Assembly (NCBI GenBank): GCA_964595575.1
Contig: CAZQRA010000012.1
Coordinates: 3,067 to 67,066, forward strand
Direction of reading: 5' to 3'
Length of the DNA: 64,000 nucleotides
DNA from: PALSA-612 sp964595575
Lineage (GTDB): Bacteria; Actinomycetota; Thermoleophilia; Gaiellales; Gaiellaceae
Of the stretch, positions 16,413 to 25,051 are shown in pieces. Numbering within the stretch: position 1 is the stretch's first letter; the number at the start of each line of letters is the position of its first letter. Both the position numbers and the translations under genes were made by a program. The notes beneath the pieces are model-generated. The model ran no database searches. It had not been told where the DNA came from and saw only the letters and a program-made list of their open reading frames with translations.

Positions 16413-17630
16413 CTAGCCGATCTTCAGGAGGAGCTTCCCTGTGGCCTGATCACGTGGCCAGACGATTCTCGTCTCGCACTTCTTCTGGCAGTTCTGCCAC
16501 TGCAGCTCCACGATGGGAAGCTTGGCGGTGTGGTCCTGAGCGAAGCGGATCCTCCCCGCCACCGTGACCAGGTTCGTCTTGGCCAGCGCCGCGTTGATCT
16601 TCTCCTTGTCCAGGGATCCCGCCCGCCTGATGGCGTCGAGCAGGACCTGGGTCACGGCGTAGCTGTCCCCGATGTGTTGGCTGAACGTGCGTCCCGTCTC
16701 CCGCTCGAACCGCTTACGCAAGGCGGTCGCGGCCCGGCTGAAGGAGGGGTCCCAGAACCCGCCCACGATCACCCCGTTGGCCTTGGTGCCAAGCGCCTCC
16801 GCGAACTGGACCGGCTCTGCCCCCTTCTCGATCACAAGCACCTTGGGAGCGTAGTTGGCCGCGAACATCTGCTTGACGAAGGCCACCGCCGGAGGAGTGA
16901 CTGCGTCCACGAGCACGATGTCCGCGCCCTTGGCCTTAGCGCTCTCGATCATGCTCCCGAACTGGGTGTTCTCGACGGGGAAGGAGGCCTTGTAGGCCAC
17001 CGTGTAGCCGTACTGCTTGGCGAACATGGGCCACAGCTTCCCTCCTACGACCAGGCCGTCGGGCCCGTTGTCGTGGATGATGGCCACCTTGCGGTTCGTC
17101 TTCGCCGTCCACGCCTTGAGGGTCTTGAACGGAGCCGAGGCTAGGTCGGGCTCCCAGAAGAAGACGTCCCAGGCGTACTCCCACTTCTTCACGCTCCTGA
17201 ACGCCTCCAGCGGGTCGCAGCCGGTCACGTAGGGGACCCGCGCCCGATCGGCCACGACGGCCCCGGCGTTGGTCAGAGCAGGCGTGCACGAGCCGAGCAA
17301 GGCATCCACCTTCTCCTTCGTGATGAGGCGGTCGACGTTGGCCGCGGTCAGGTTGGGGTCGGTCTTGTCGTCGAGCAGGATCAGCTTGACCTTGAGCTTC
17401 TTGCCCTCGACCGCGATCCCGCCCTTGGCGTTGACGTCCTTGACGGCAGTCGTGTAACCCCACTTGACGAAGCTACCGAAGCCCGCCAGGGGGCCGCTGA
17501 TGGGGATCGAGGCCCCGATCTTGATCTCCTGGGGGGCGCTCGCCCGCGTCGTCCAGCCGGCGAGCACGAGCGCGCCGACGATGACGAGGGCACCCCCGGC
17601 CAGGACGCCGACTCGTAGGCGACCTCTCAT
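16413..17630 (-). CDS. LivJ/LivK-like periplasmic-type substrate-binding protein
   Basis: This 405-aa protein has an N-terminal membrane signal (RLRVGVLAGGALVIVGALVLAG, no lipobox Cys) and then the type I periplasmic-binding fold starting at EIKIGASIPISGPLAGFG. LILLDDKTDPNLTAANVDRL and DIVLVDAVTPPAVAFVKQ are typical of the amide/urea/aromatic-acid binding branch as well as of LivJ. The ATG at 17630 overlaps the stop of the preceding gene by 4 nt and fixes the start. The ligand is presumably the compound that the operon degrades. Confidence 0.88.
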   Translation of the reverse strand: MRGRLRVGVLAGGALVIVGALVLAGWTTRASAPQEIKIGASIPISGPLAGFGSFVKWGYTTAVKDVNAKGGIAVEGKKLKVKLILLDDKTDPNLTAANVDRLITKEKVDALLGSCTPALTNAGAVVADRARVPYVTGCDPLEAFRSVKKWEYAWDVFFWEPDLASAPFKTLKAWTAKTNRKVAIIHDNGPDGLVVGGKLWPMFAKQYGYTVAYKASFPVENTQFGSMIESAKAKGADIVLVDAVTPPAVAFVKQMFAANYAPKVLVIEKGAEPVQFAEALGTKANGVIVGGFWDPSFSRAATALRKRFERETGRTFSQHIGDSYAVTQVLLDAIRRAGSLDKEKINAALAKTNLVTVAGRIRFAQDHTAKLPIVELQWQNCQKKCETRIVWPRDQATGKLLLKIG

Positions 17631-18562
17631 GGCACCTCCTCCTTCGGTCGTGGGTCGTCCTTGCGCGCGATGCGTACGAGGTGGGAAAGCAGGCGTTCGC
17701 GCACCGCCTGCGCCTCGGAGTCGGACCAGGCGCGGAACCCGCGGCCTGTCTTCATGCCCAGCCGGCCCTCGGCCACGTGGCGGCGCAGGATGGGGGCTGG
17801 GCCCGGCGTGCGATCGAGGTGGGGAAGCACGTACTCGTGCACGGACAGGGTGAGATCGAGCCCGATCATGTCCGCGTTCTCCATAGGTCCGAGGACAGGA
17901 AGACGCAGGCCAAAGCTCTTCTTCACCACCAGGTCGATCGTCTCCGCGTCGCACACCCCGGCGTCGACGAGGGCGAAGGCTTCCCGCCACAGGGCGTGCT
18001 GGAGACGGTTGCCGACGAAGCCCGGCACGTCCTTGCGGACGTGGATGGGCGACTTCCCAGCCCGCTCCAGCAGGCCCATCATCCGCTGCACCGTCTCCGG
18101 ACGCGTTGTCTCTGCCTGGGTCACCTCGACCAGGGGGATGAGGTAGGGCGGGTTCCACCAGTGGGTGCCGACCACCCGCCCCCGGTCGTGGGCCCGGGAG
18201 CCGATCTCGCCCACCGCCATGACCGAGGTATTGGTGGCGAGGATGGTGTCGCCGGAGACGAGCGCGCTCATGCGGTAGAAGAGCTCCTGCTTCACCGCCA
18301 GGTTCTCCGACACCGCCTCGAAGACGACGTCCGCCTGCTCGACAGCAGCCTCCAGGGAGTCGTGCACCGCGATCCCTTCGGCCCCGCGCTCGTCCTCCCC
18401 GAGGAACCGCAGGTTGGCCCGCACCCGGTCGAGGACGGAGGCGCGGGCCTCCTCCCTCTCGTCGTACACGTCGACCCGGTGCCCGGCGCAGGCGAACACC
18501 TGGGCGATGCCGTGCCCCATGAGGCCGACCCCCACCACCGCGATCCGCTCCTTGCCGCCCAC
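17627..18562 (-). CDS. 3-hydroxyacyl-CoA dehydrogenase family protein (NAD-binding and C-terminal domains)
   Basis: This 311-aa protein has the NAD-binding motif IAVVGVGLMGHGIAQVFACA, the catalytic-His region GTHWWNPPYLIPLVEVTQ, and the C-terminal dimerisation domain including DVPGFVGNRLQHALWREAF and GLRLPVLGPMENADMIGLD. Length and order match stand-alone L-3-hydroxyacyl-CoA dehydrogenases and relatives such as gulonate and carnitine dehydrogenases. WWNPP replaces the more common FFNP, so the substrate may not be a fatty acyl-CoA. It lies within the catabolic operon, 1 nt after the stop of the SDR gene. Confidence 0.85.
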   Translation of the reverse strand: MGGKERIAVVGVGLMGHGIAQVFACAGHRVDVYDEREEARASVLDRVRANLRFLGEDERGAEGIAVHDSLEAAVEQADVVFEAVSENLAVKQELFYRMSALVSGDTILATNTSVMAVGEIGSRAHDRGRVVGTHWWNPPYLIPLVEVTQAETTRPETVQRMMGLLERAGKSPIHVRKDVPGFVGNRLQHALWREAFALVDAGVCDAETIDLVVKKSFGLRLPVLGPMENADMIGLDLTLSVHEYVLPHLDRTPGPAPILRRHVAEGRLGMKTGRGFRAWSDSEAQAVRERLLSHLVRIARKDDPRPKEEVP

Positions 18563-18563
18563 C

Positions 18564-19349
18564 TCAGCCCGCCGTGTAGCCCCCGTCTACGTACAGGATC
18601 TGGCCGGTGCAGAAGTCGGAGGCAGGCGACACGAAGTAGAGCAGAGCGCCCACAAAGTCCTCAGGCTCGCCCAGGCGACCGAGGGGTATGCGGGCCAGGA
18701 TGCCCTCCCGCACCTCCCTGCCCCTGCCCTCGTCCGCGTACATCCACGCGGTGAGGCTGGAGCGGAACACGGTGGGAGCGATGGCGTTGACGGTGATCCC
18801 GTAGGGCCCCCACTCGCAGGCAAGCGTCCGACACAGGAGGTTGACCGCCCCTTTGGAGGGGCAGTAGGCGCTGTAGCCGGAGAGCCCGAGCTTGCCGCGG
18901 GTGGAGGAGACGAGGACGACCTTGCCTCCCCTCCCCTGCTCGATCATATGCCTGCCCGCCGACCGGCAGACGAGCCACGGCCCCCGGATGTTGGCGGCCA
19001 TGACCGCCTCCCAGTCGGAGACAGGGAGATCGACGATGGGGCCCACCTTGTTCAGGCCGGAGGCGGTGACGACGATGTCCAGGCTTCCGTGGGCCTCCAC
19101 GGCCGTGGCCACCATCGCCTCCGCGTCCGCCTCCTCGTTCGGCCGTCGCGCCACCAGCGCCACGTCCGCCCCTTCCGCCTGGAGCTCCGCGCCCAGGGCC
19201 TCGAGCTCGTGCCGTGTCCCTGCTGCCAAGGTGAGCTTGACTCCCACCGCCGCCAGGGCTCGGGCGGCCGTCCGGCCGAAGGCCCCGGTGGCGCCGGTGA
19301 CGAGCGCGGAGCGGCCAGACACGTCGAACAGGGAGCGGGGATCGGTCAC
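18564..19349 (-). CDS. SDR family oxidoreductase of the catabolic operon
   Basis: This 261-aa protein shows ALVTGATGAFGRTAARAL (TGxxxxxG variant), VTASGLNKVGPIVDLPV, catalytic SSTRGKLGLSGYSAYCPSKG (Ser, Tyr-x3-Lys) and a C-terminal FCTGQILYVDGGYTAG, the hallmark of classical SDRs. The GTG at 19349 overlaps the stop of the cupin gene by 4 nt (GTGA), which fixes the start although the frame stays open upstream. It probably oxidises a hydroxy intermediate of the pathway. Confidence 0.87.
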   Translation of the reverse strand: MTDPRSLFDVSGRSALVTGATGAFGRTAARALAAVGVKLTLAAGTRHELEALGAELQAEGADVALVARRPNEEADAEAMVATAVEAHGSLDIVVTASGLNKVGPIVDLPVSDWEAVMAANIRGPWLVCRSAGRHMIEQGRGGKVVLVSSTRGKLGLSGYSAYCPSKGAVNLLCRTLACEWGPYGITVNAIAPTVFRSSLTAWMYADEGRGREVREGILARIPLGRLGEPEDFVGALLYFVSPASDFCTGQILYVDGGYTAG

Positions 19350-19696
19350 TGCTCCGGCGCGGGATAGGTAATGACGGTGAGCATGGTCGCCGGCCGATTG
19401 GTGCGGTTCTCGATTGCACGGCGCTCGTTGGGGGCCAGGTAGCAGGAGTCGAGGGGGCCGAGCGTCTCCTCCCCCTCGTCGGTGATGAGTGTCACCTCGC
19501 CCTCGAGGACGACGTACACCTTCTCCACCGGGGTGGCGTCGGGATGCTCCGTCCCTCCCCCAGGCAGGAAGTGGGAGAGACCGACCCAGAAGGCCCGGCT
19601 GTCGCTGGCGTCGAAGCCCTGGAGCCTGAGCGTGCAGGCTCCCACGTGGTTCGGCGCCTCGTAGGGCCTGGCCTGCACAAGGCGCGTGACCTGCAT
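19346..19696 (-). CDS. Small cupin domain protein
   Basis: This 116-aa single-domain cupin has motif 1 as GLSHFLPGGGTEHPDATPVEKVYVVLEG and motif 2 around LGPLDSCYLAPNERRAIENR. The metal ligands are partly kept (His in TEHPD, Glu in VEKVYVVLEG), while the second-motif His is missing, so metal binding is uncertain. Its ATG at 19696 shares one base with the stop of the cyclase gene (TGATG). It may be an isomerase, a lyase or a small-molecule sensor of the operon. Confidence 0.8.
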   Translation of the reverse strand: MQVTRLVQARPYEAPNHVGACTLRLQGFDASDSRAFWVGLSHFLPGGGTEHPDATPVEKVYVVLEGEVTLITDEGEETLGPLDSCYLAPNERRAIENRTNRPATMLTVITYPAPEQ

Positions 19697-20535
19697 CAGT
19701 CCGCGCTCCCTGTCTCGATCCGGTACTCGCCAGTCGGGTCGAGGATGGCGACCAGCCGCACGATGCACCCGTCACCCTTCTGCCAACGCCAGGGGAAGGC
19801 AGCGAAGGTGCAGCGCTTGCCGGTCACCTTGTCGATGTCGCCGCCCACGTTCTCGAAGCCGACGATGCCGTTGCCGAGAAGCTCCCTGTGACAGGGCTCC
19901 CAGTAGGGGAAGTCGTCCGTCACCTCCCTCCCGCACCACTGGCGGTACTCCTCGAGCACCGAGGGGACGATGGGCCCGCCCGGTCCGTGGGGGCCGATGG
20001 CCGTCCCCAGCGGGTGGTCGAGGGCCTGGGTGTCGACGCCCACCGCCTTGACCCCGCGCTCCTTCAGCCACACCCCCGCGTCCTTGTACAGGCCGGGCGA
20101 GTACACGAAGTACGTGCGGCTGTCGCCGTAGTAGCGGTGCCAGCCGGTGTTGATGATGACGATGTCGCCGGGCTGGATCTGGGGCCGCGCCCTCTCCAGG
20201 TCCTCCGGGGTGATGACCTCCCACTTGCCCTTAGGGATGGAGACTACGACTCCCGTACCGAAGTAGGAGCTGAGCGGGATCTCGTCGATGTAGCGGGTGC
20301 CCTCGATCACGTGGGCCGGAGCGTCGGAGTGCGTGGTCACGTGCATGTAGGTGGTGATCTGCTGGGTGAGGACCCCCGACTTGGCGTGGTAGTGGAACCG
20401 CTCGATCTTGATGTCGGGGAAGTAGGGCCACAGCGGCGCCCCATGGCCGTAGGGGTGGCTGAGGTCGAAGAACTGGAGAGCGGCCTCCCGGCCCGCCCGC
20501 TCCTCGTGGGTGGTGGCAACGGCAGTCGTGCTCAT
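19696..20535 (-). CDS. Cyclase family (kynurenine-formamidase-like) metal hydrolase
   Basis: This 279-aa protein belongs to the putative cyclase family, which includes bacterial kynurenine formamidase and isatin hydrolase. The metal-binding signature is MHVTTHSDAPAHV (H-x3-H/D-x-P-x-H type), followed by GDIVIINTGWHRYYGD and GVDTQALDHPLGT. It is the first gene of the long minus-strand operon, with an AGAGGTGA ribosome site before the ATG. By analogy it hydrolyses an amide, lactam or lactone, perhaps the first step after uptake. The substrate is unknown. Confidence 0.83.
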   Translation of the reverse strand: MSTTAVATTHEERAGREAALQFFDLSHPYGHGAPLWPYFPDIKIERFHYHAKSGVLTQQITTYMHVTTHSDAPAHVIEGTRYIDEIPLSSYFGTGVVVSIPKGKWEVITPEDLERARPQIQPGDIVIINTGWHRYYGDSRTYFVYSPGLYKDAGVWLKERGVKAVGVDTQALDHPLGTAIGPHGPGGPIVPSVLEEYRQWCGREVTDDFPYWEPCHRELLGNGIVGFENVGGDIDKVTGKRCTFAAFPWRWQKGDGCIVRLVAILDPTGEYRIETGSAD

Positions 20536-20567
20536 GAGTCACCTCTTGCCCGTATTATGGGATAGTC

Positions 20568-20586
20568 TGTCCTGTTGAACGGGACA
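20568..20586. promoter_or_regulatory. candidate IclR operator palindrome
   Basis: TGTCCTGTTGAACGGGACA is a 9-1-9 inverted repeat with 8 of 9 matches. It lies in the 63-bp space between the cyclase operon and the divergent IclR gene, where one bound dimer could control both. A CATAAT/TAATAC -10-like box for the operon lies about 10 nt away on the operon side, so binding would overlap its -35 region. Confidence 0.55.
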
Positions 20587-20598
20587 CTTTAGAATGGC

Positions 20599-21414
20599 AT
20601 GCGCACGGTGTCAAGACAGTCCTCAGGGAGCCAATCGGGGGTCCAGGTCGTCCAGCGGGTGGCGGCCATCCTCCGGGCTCTCGCCGCCCACCCCGAGGGG
20701 TTGAGCCTCTCTCAGATCGCCGACCTGGTCGGTCTTCCTCGCTCCACGGTGCACCGGCTCGTAGTCGCCCTCCAGCGGGAGCAGTTCCTGATGGCGGTCT
20801 CCCCCAACGGCAAGGTGCGCTTGGGGCCGGGAATCGCCAGCTTGGCGCTGGTCGCCGATCGCGACGTCGTGCGGGAGCTCCACCCCTTCCTCGTGCGGCT
20901 CTCTCGCCACCTCAACGAGACGGTCGACCTGGGGGTACTCGTGGGCGACCAGGTGCTCTTCCTCGACCATGTCGCGGCTCCCCGGCGCCTGCGGGCCGTA
21001 TCCGCGGTCGGCGCCCTCTTTCCGGCCCACTGCCCAGCCAACGGCAAGGCCCTCCTGGCGACCCTCTCCGACGAGGAGCTCGTGCAACTCCTGCCGCCAA
21101 CCCTGGAGCGGCTGACGCCGCACACGATCACCAGCCGGGACGAGCTCCTGCGCGAGCTCGCCGTCATCCGCCGAGAAGGCGTGGCCTACGACCGAGAGGA
21201 GCACACCGTCGGCATCTGCGGCCTGGGCTGCGTGGTGCGCGACGGCTCGGGCTGGGTGGGGTCGGTGTCGGTACCGCTCCCTGCCCAGCGCTTCTACGGC
21301 AACGAGGCCAAGCTCGCCCAGGAGCTCTTGCGGGCGTGCGAGGAGATCAACCGCGTCCTCGGCTCCCGCCTCAGGGCTACGGGCGAGGCGGAGGCTCGAT
21401 CAGGGCCAGCTTGA
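20599..21414 (+). CDS. IclR family transcriptional regulator
   Basis: This 271-aa regulator has an N-terminal winged helix (about 15-75, with LSLSQIADLVGLPRSTVHRL) and a C-terminal IclR effector domain (about 90-255, with PAHCPANGKALLA and EEHTVGICGLGCVVRDG). It is divergent from the catabolic/Liv operon and most likely controls it in response to the substrate or an intermediate. The ATG at 20599 lies only 3 nt after a TAGAAT box, so the true start may be the GTG at 20608. Its 3' end overlaps the deacetylase gene tail to tail by 38 bp. Confidence 0.9.
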   Translation: MRTVSRQSSGSQSGVQVVQRVAAILRALAAHPEGLSLSQIADLVGLPRSTVHRLVVALQREQFLMAVSPNGKVRLGPGIASLALVADRDVVRELHPFLVRLSRHLNETVDLGVLVGDQVLFLDHVAAPRRLRAVSAVGALFPAHCPANGKALLATLSDEELVQLLPPTLERLTPHTITSRDELLRELAVIRREGVAYDREEHTVGICGLGCVVRDGSGWVGSVSVPLPAQRFYGNEAKLAQELLRACEEINRVLGSRLRATGEAEARSGPA

Positions 21415-22438
21415 AGCCCCTCTTGCGCAGGCCGCGGACGATGGCGGGGAGGGCCTTGACGGTGGCGGAGCGGTCGCCGCCGCCGTCGTGCAGCAGCACG
21501 ATCGAGCCCGGTCGTGCGTTCGAGAGCACCCGGCGGACGATCTCCCGGGGCCGCGCCCCCGGACGCCAGTCCTGGGGGTCGACGGACCACAGGACGACCC
21601 GCTGGCCGGCGGCCCCCGCCGCCTCGATCACGTAGGACGAGAACGCCCCTCCTGGAGGCCGAAAGAGGGACGGCCTCGCCCCCAGCCGGCGCAGGAGAGC
21701 CTTCGTCCGCTCGATCTCCCGGCGGATGCGTCGGCGCGGCTGGCGGTCGAAGGGGGGCCGGTAGGGATGGGAGTAGGAGTGGCTCTCCACCGCCATCCCC
21801 GCCCCCAGCGCCGCCCGCACCAGCCCCGGCCGACGCGCGGCCAGCTCGCCCACGACGAAGAACGTGGCTCGGGCCCGGAGGCGACGAAGCGACGCGAGCA
21901 CGGCGCGGGTGTAGCGGGAGGGCCCGTCGTCGAAGGTGAGGGCCACCGCCCGGGGGACCCGGGCCGGCCCGTGGGGCCGAAACTCGAGCGGAACCAGCCG
22001 GTGGGAGAGGCGTCCCCGCACGACCACCTGCTCGCCCGGCACCCGAGCGAGCGTGAACTGGGGCTCCCCCGGACGCCCACCGCGGAGGCGCACCACCCGC
22101 CGCTCCACCGGCTCCCGACGATCGCGCCCGGGAACGATGGCGATGCGGTCGCCGTCCGCGAGCTCGGTGGAGCCGGGGGCAGGCCTGCCGTTCAGGAGGA
22201 TACGACCCGGGAAGGCCCCGGCCCGGAGCACGGCTCCCTGGAGATCGAGCAGGTCGCCGGCCGAGGCCCGCAGCTTCCAGCGCTGGATAGCCTGGGCGAG
22301 CGTGGTGCCCCTAGGCAGCTCCTCCTCCAGCCCCTCCACCAGCACCCTCGTGGAGGGTGCCCCTCGCTGGCGGGCCCACATCCCCAACCCCAGCCCCACC
22401 AGGGCGAGGACGAGCGCCCAGGCAGCGGCCCTTCGCAT
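21377..22438 (-). CDS. Membrane-anchored polysaccharide deacetylase (NodB/CE4 family)
   Basis: This 353-aa protein has an N-terminal membrane anchor (about 4-22), a region of about 120 aa containing a small beta-grasp-like segment (ILLNGRPAPGSTELADGDRIAIVPG, described in two parts), and a CE4 domain from about 170. The catalytic motifs are ALTFDDGPS, HSYSHPY (metal His pair), RPPGG, SVDPQDW and VLLHDGGGDR. Such enzymes remove N-acetyl groups from peptidoglycan or other surface glycans outside the membrane. Confidence 0.88.
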   Translation of the reverse strand: MRRAAAWALVLALVGLGLGMWARQRGAPSTRVLVEGLEEELPRGTTLAQAIQRWKLRASAGDLLDLQGAVLRAGAFPGRILLNGRPAPGSTELADGDRIAIVPGRDRREPVERRVVRLRGGRPGEPQFTLARVPGEQVVVRGRLSHRLVPLEFRPHGPARVPRAVALTFDDGPSRYTRAVLASLRRLRARATFFVVGELAARRPGLVRAALGAGMAVESHSYSHPYRPPFDRQPRRRIRREIERTKALLRRLGARPSLFRPPGGAFSSYVIEAAGAAGQRVVLWSVDPQDWRPGARPREIVRRVLSNARPGSIVLLHDGGGDRSATVKALPAIVRGLRKRGFKLALIEPPPRP

Positions 22439-22459
22439 CCCGGACCCGGTGTTCCCTGC

Positions 22460-23461
22460 TCAGCTGGGCCTTCCTGCCGCGGAGGGCGTGCCGGCCTGGG
22501 CAGCCAGGACCTGGGGGTTGAGGGCGTTGGCGGGAGCCCGGCCCTCAAGGAGGACGGCCCGCAGGGCCTCCACGCACAACATGCCCATGGCCTCCCTCGT
22601 CTCCAGGGTTGCGCTGCCGAGGTGGGGAGCGAGGACGACGTTGTCGAGCGCGCGAAGCCCCTCTTCGACCTCCGGCTCCCGCTCGAACACGTCCAAGGCG
22701 GCCCCGGCGATCTCGCCCCTCCGCAGCGCCTCGACCAGGGCGACCTCGTCCACCACCGGCCCTCGGGCCGTGTTCACGAGCACCGCCTCCCGCCTCATCC
22801 CCCGCAGGGCCTCGGCATCGATCAGGTGGCGGGTCTCGGGAGTGAGCGGGCAGTGCAGGCTCACGACATCGGCCGAGGCGAGCAGCTCCGCCAGGTCGAG
22901 ACGCCGGTAGGGCAGGTCGGGACGAGGGGAGCGGCTCGTGTACACCACCTCCATGCCGAGGGCTGTCGCCAGGCGAGCCACCTCCTGCCCGATCCGGCCC
23001 ATGCCCACAATGCCCAGGACGCGGCCCCTCAGGCTACGCCCCAGCATGAAGGTGGGGGCCCAGATCCACGGCTCCCTGCGACGGATCAACCGGTCCCCTT
23101 CGCTCACCCGCCGGACGAGGTCGAGAAGGAGGGCGATGGTGAACTCGGCAGTGGCCTCGGTGAGGACGTCCGGGGTGTTGGCCACGAGGACGCCGCGCCG
23201 CGTGCACGCGGCCACGTCCACGTTGTCGAAGCCGACGGCATAGTTCGCCACCACCCGCAAGCGGGGAGCGCAGGCGAGGAGTTCCTCATCCACACGGTCG
23301 GTGAGCATGGTCACCACCCCCTCTGCCTCTGCCACGGCCGCCAAGAGCTCTGCGCGACTGGGAGGAAGCTCCGAGTCGTGCTGGGTCACTGAGAAGAGCT
23401 GGTGCAGCCTCTCCTTCACCGTGGGGGGGACCCGGCGGGCGACGTAGACGCGAGGCGCCAT
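22460..23461 (-). CDS. D-2-hydroxyacid dehydrogenase, probable hydroxypyruvate/glyoxylate reductase
   Basis: This 333-aa protein has the D-hydroxyacid dehydrogenase fold: NYAVGFDNVDVAAC with the substrate-binding region, the NAD(P) motif GIVGMGRIGQEVARLA, VLVNTARGPVVDEVAL with catalytic Arg, the catalytic Glu in DVFEREPEVEE, and the catalytic His in LAPHLGSAT. It is closest in pattern to GyaR/HprA glyoxylate-hydroxypyruvate reductases. Next to glyA (across the gap) and other serine-cycle genes, it is the likely HprA step, hydroxypyruvate to glycerate. An AAGGAAGG site precedes the ATG at 23461. Confidence 0.82.
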   Translation of the reverse strand: MAPRVYVARRVPPTVKERLHQLFSVTQHDSELPPSRAELLAAVAEAEGVVTMLTDRVDEELLACAPRLRVVANYAVGFDNVDVAACTRRGVLVANTPDVLTEATAEFTIALLLDLVRRVSEGDRLIRRREPWIWAPTFMLGRSLRGRVLGIVGMGRIGQEVARLATALGMEVVYTSRSPRPDLPYRRLDLAELLASADVVSLHCPLTPETRHLIDAEALRGMRREAVLVNTARGPVVDEVALVEALRRGEIAGAALDVFEREPEVEEGLRALDNVVLAPHLGSATLETREAMGMLCVEALRAVLLEGRAPANALNPQVLAAQAGTPSAAGRPS

Positions 23462-23576
23462 CGCCTTCCTTCTACCTGAGGAAGCTCGACTCCGCCATTC
23501 GATTTTCGTTCCGGCGGCGAGGGGGCTCCTATCGGAGACCAATCACAGGACCCGGTCTATCGATAAAGACAAAAAT

Positions 23577-23676
23577 NNNNNNNNNNNNNNNNNNNNNNNN
23601 NNNNNNNNNNNNNNNNNNNNNNNNNNNNNNNNNNNNNNNNNNNNNNNNNNNNNNNNNNNNNNNNNNNNNNNNNNNN
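23577..23676. other. assembly gap, 100 N
   Basis: Exactly 100 N occupy these positions, the conventional size for a scaffold gap of unknown length. The divergent promoter region of the hydroxyacid dehydrogenase gene and the start of glyA probably lie here, and one or more genes may be missing. The 115 bp between the dehydrogenase start and the gap hold no gene. Confidence 0.99.
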
Positions 23677-23694
23677 CAGGCCCCTGCCCTGCCT

Positions 23695-24969
23695 TTGGGA
23701 CGGGCGAGCCTGCACGAGGTCGACCCGGCCGTGTCGGGGCTGCTCGAGCGCGAGCTGAGCCGGCAGCGGGACACGGTGGAGCTGATCGCGTCCGAGAACT
23801 TCGCCTGGCCGAGCGTGCTCGAGGCGGTGGGCTCGGTGGCCACGAACAAGTACGCGGAGGGCTACCCAGGAGCCCGCTACTACGGCGGGTGCGAGGTCGT
23901 AGATGAGATCGAGCGGCTGGCTATCGAGCGGGCGAAGGCGCTCTTCAAGGCCGAGCACGCCAACGTGCAGCCAAACGCAGGATCGGCCACCAACATGGCT
24001 GTCTACTACGCCTGCCTCGAGCCGGGCGACACCATCCTGTCCATGCGCCTCGACCACGGCGGCCACCTCACCCATGGGTTGGCGGCCAACTTCTCGGGGC
24101 GCTACTACCGCGTCGTCTCCTACGGGGTCGACCGGGAGTCCGGGCTCATCGACTTCGACGAGGTGCGCAGGCTGGCACACAAGGAGCGGCCCAAGCTCAT
24201 CGTGTGCGGAGGCTCCGCCTACCCCCGGGTGATCGAGGCCCACCGGTTCCGAGAGATCGCCGACGAGGTGGGAGCCCTCCTCCTCTGCGACATGGCCCAC
24301 TTCGCAGGCCTCGTCGCCGCCGGCTTCCACCCCAACCCCGTGCCCCACTGCGACTTCGTGACCTCCACCACCCACAAGACCCTGGCGGGCCCTCGCAGCG
24401 GGTTCATCCTCTGCCGTAAGGAGCACGCCCGAGCCATCGATAGGGCGGTCTTTCCCGGCCTCCAAGGGGGCCCCCTCCTCCATGCCATCGCCGCCAAGGC
24501 CACCTGCTTTCTCATCGCCTCCTCCGAGGAGTTCCGCGCGTACCAGCGGCGGGTGCGGGCCAACGCCGACGCCCTGGCCGAGGGCCTGCGCCAAGGAGGC
24601 CTTGACCTCCTCACCGGCGGAACCGACACCCACCTCGTCCAGGTGGACCTCCGCAGTAGCGCCTGGACGGGCAGGGCGGCCGAGGAGCGCCTCCACGCCG
24701 TAGGCATCACCGCCAACCGAAATACGGTGCCCTACGACGAGCGGCCTCCGACCGTGGCCTCCGGTCTTCGCCTGGGTACGCCGGCAGTGACCATGCGGGG
24801 CTTCGACGAGGAGGACATGGCCGAGGTGGCCTCCATCATCGTCCAGGCGCTCGACGAGGCAGCCGATCTGGCCGCGCTCCGGGAGCGGAGCCTGGCTCTC
24901 TGCGGACGGAGGCCGCTCTACCCCGGCTTGCGGGCCTTCCCCACGTTCGCCGAGTCCCGAGCGGGCTAG
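23695..24969 (+). CDS. glyA: Serine hydroxymethyltransferase
   Basis: This protein of at least 424 aa has the full SHMT set: RQRDTVELIASENFA, YPGARYYGG, HVNVQPNAGS-type text (HANVQPNAGSATNMA), DMAHFAGLVAAG, and STTHKTLAGPRSG with the PLP Lys. It condenses glycine with methylene-H4F to serine, the entry step of the serine cycle as well as a housekeeping reaction. The reading frame is open into the gap and TTG 23695 has no ribosome site, so the true start is probably in the gap. Its place beside sga, mcl and ppc suggests the C1-assimilation copy. Confidence 0.93.
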   Translation: MGRASLHEVDPAVSGLLERELSRQRDTVELIASENFAWPSVLEAVGSVATNKYAEGYPGARYYGGCEVVDEIERLAIERAKALFKAEHANVQPNAGSATNMAVYYACLEPGDTILSMRLDHGGHLTHGLAANFSGRYYRVVSYGVDRESGLIDFDEVRRLAHKERPKLIVCGGSAYPRVIEAHRFREIADEVGALLLCDMAHFAGLVAAGFHPNPVPHCDFVTSTTHKTLAGPRSGFILCRKEHARAIDRAVFPGLQGGPLLHAIAAKATCFLIASSEEFRAYQRRVRANADALAEGLRQGGLDLLTGGTDTHLVQVDLRSSAWTGRAAEERLHAVGITANRNTVPYDERPPTVASGLRLGTPAVTMRGFDEEDMAEVASIIVQALDEAADLAALRERSLALCGRRPLYPGLRAFPTFAESRAG

Positions 24970-24975
24970 CCCCGG

Positions 24976-24994
24976 CGGCCCCGGCCGGGGGCCG
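24976..24994 (+). terminator. GC hairpin after glyA
   Basis: CGGCCCC (24976-24982) pairs with GGGGCCG (24988-24994), 7 nt after the glyA stop codon. There is no T-tract, so termination strength is uncertain. Confidence 0.4.
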
Positions 24995-25051
24995 CGCGGC
25001 AGGAGGCTACGCGCCTTCTTGGCATTGAATAACCTCTATACCTGCTTCCCA

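Noticed and set aside
21488..23392. 634-codon plus-strand open frame
   Set aside because: It is antisense to the deacetylase and hydroxyacid dehydrogenase genes, and its composition is that of a shadow frame.
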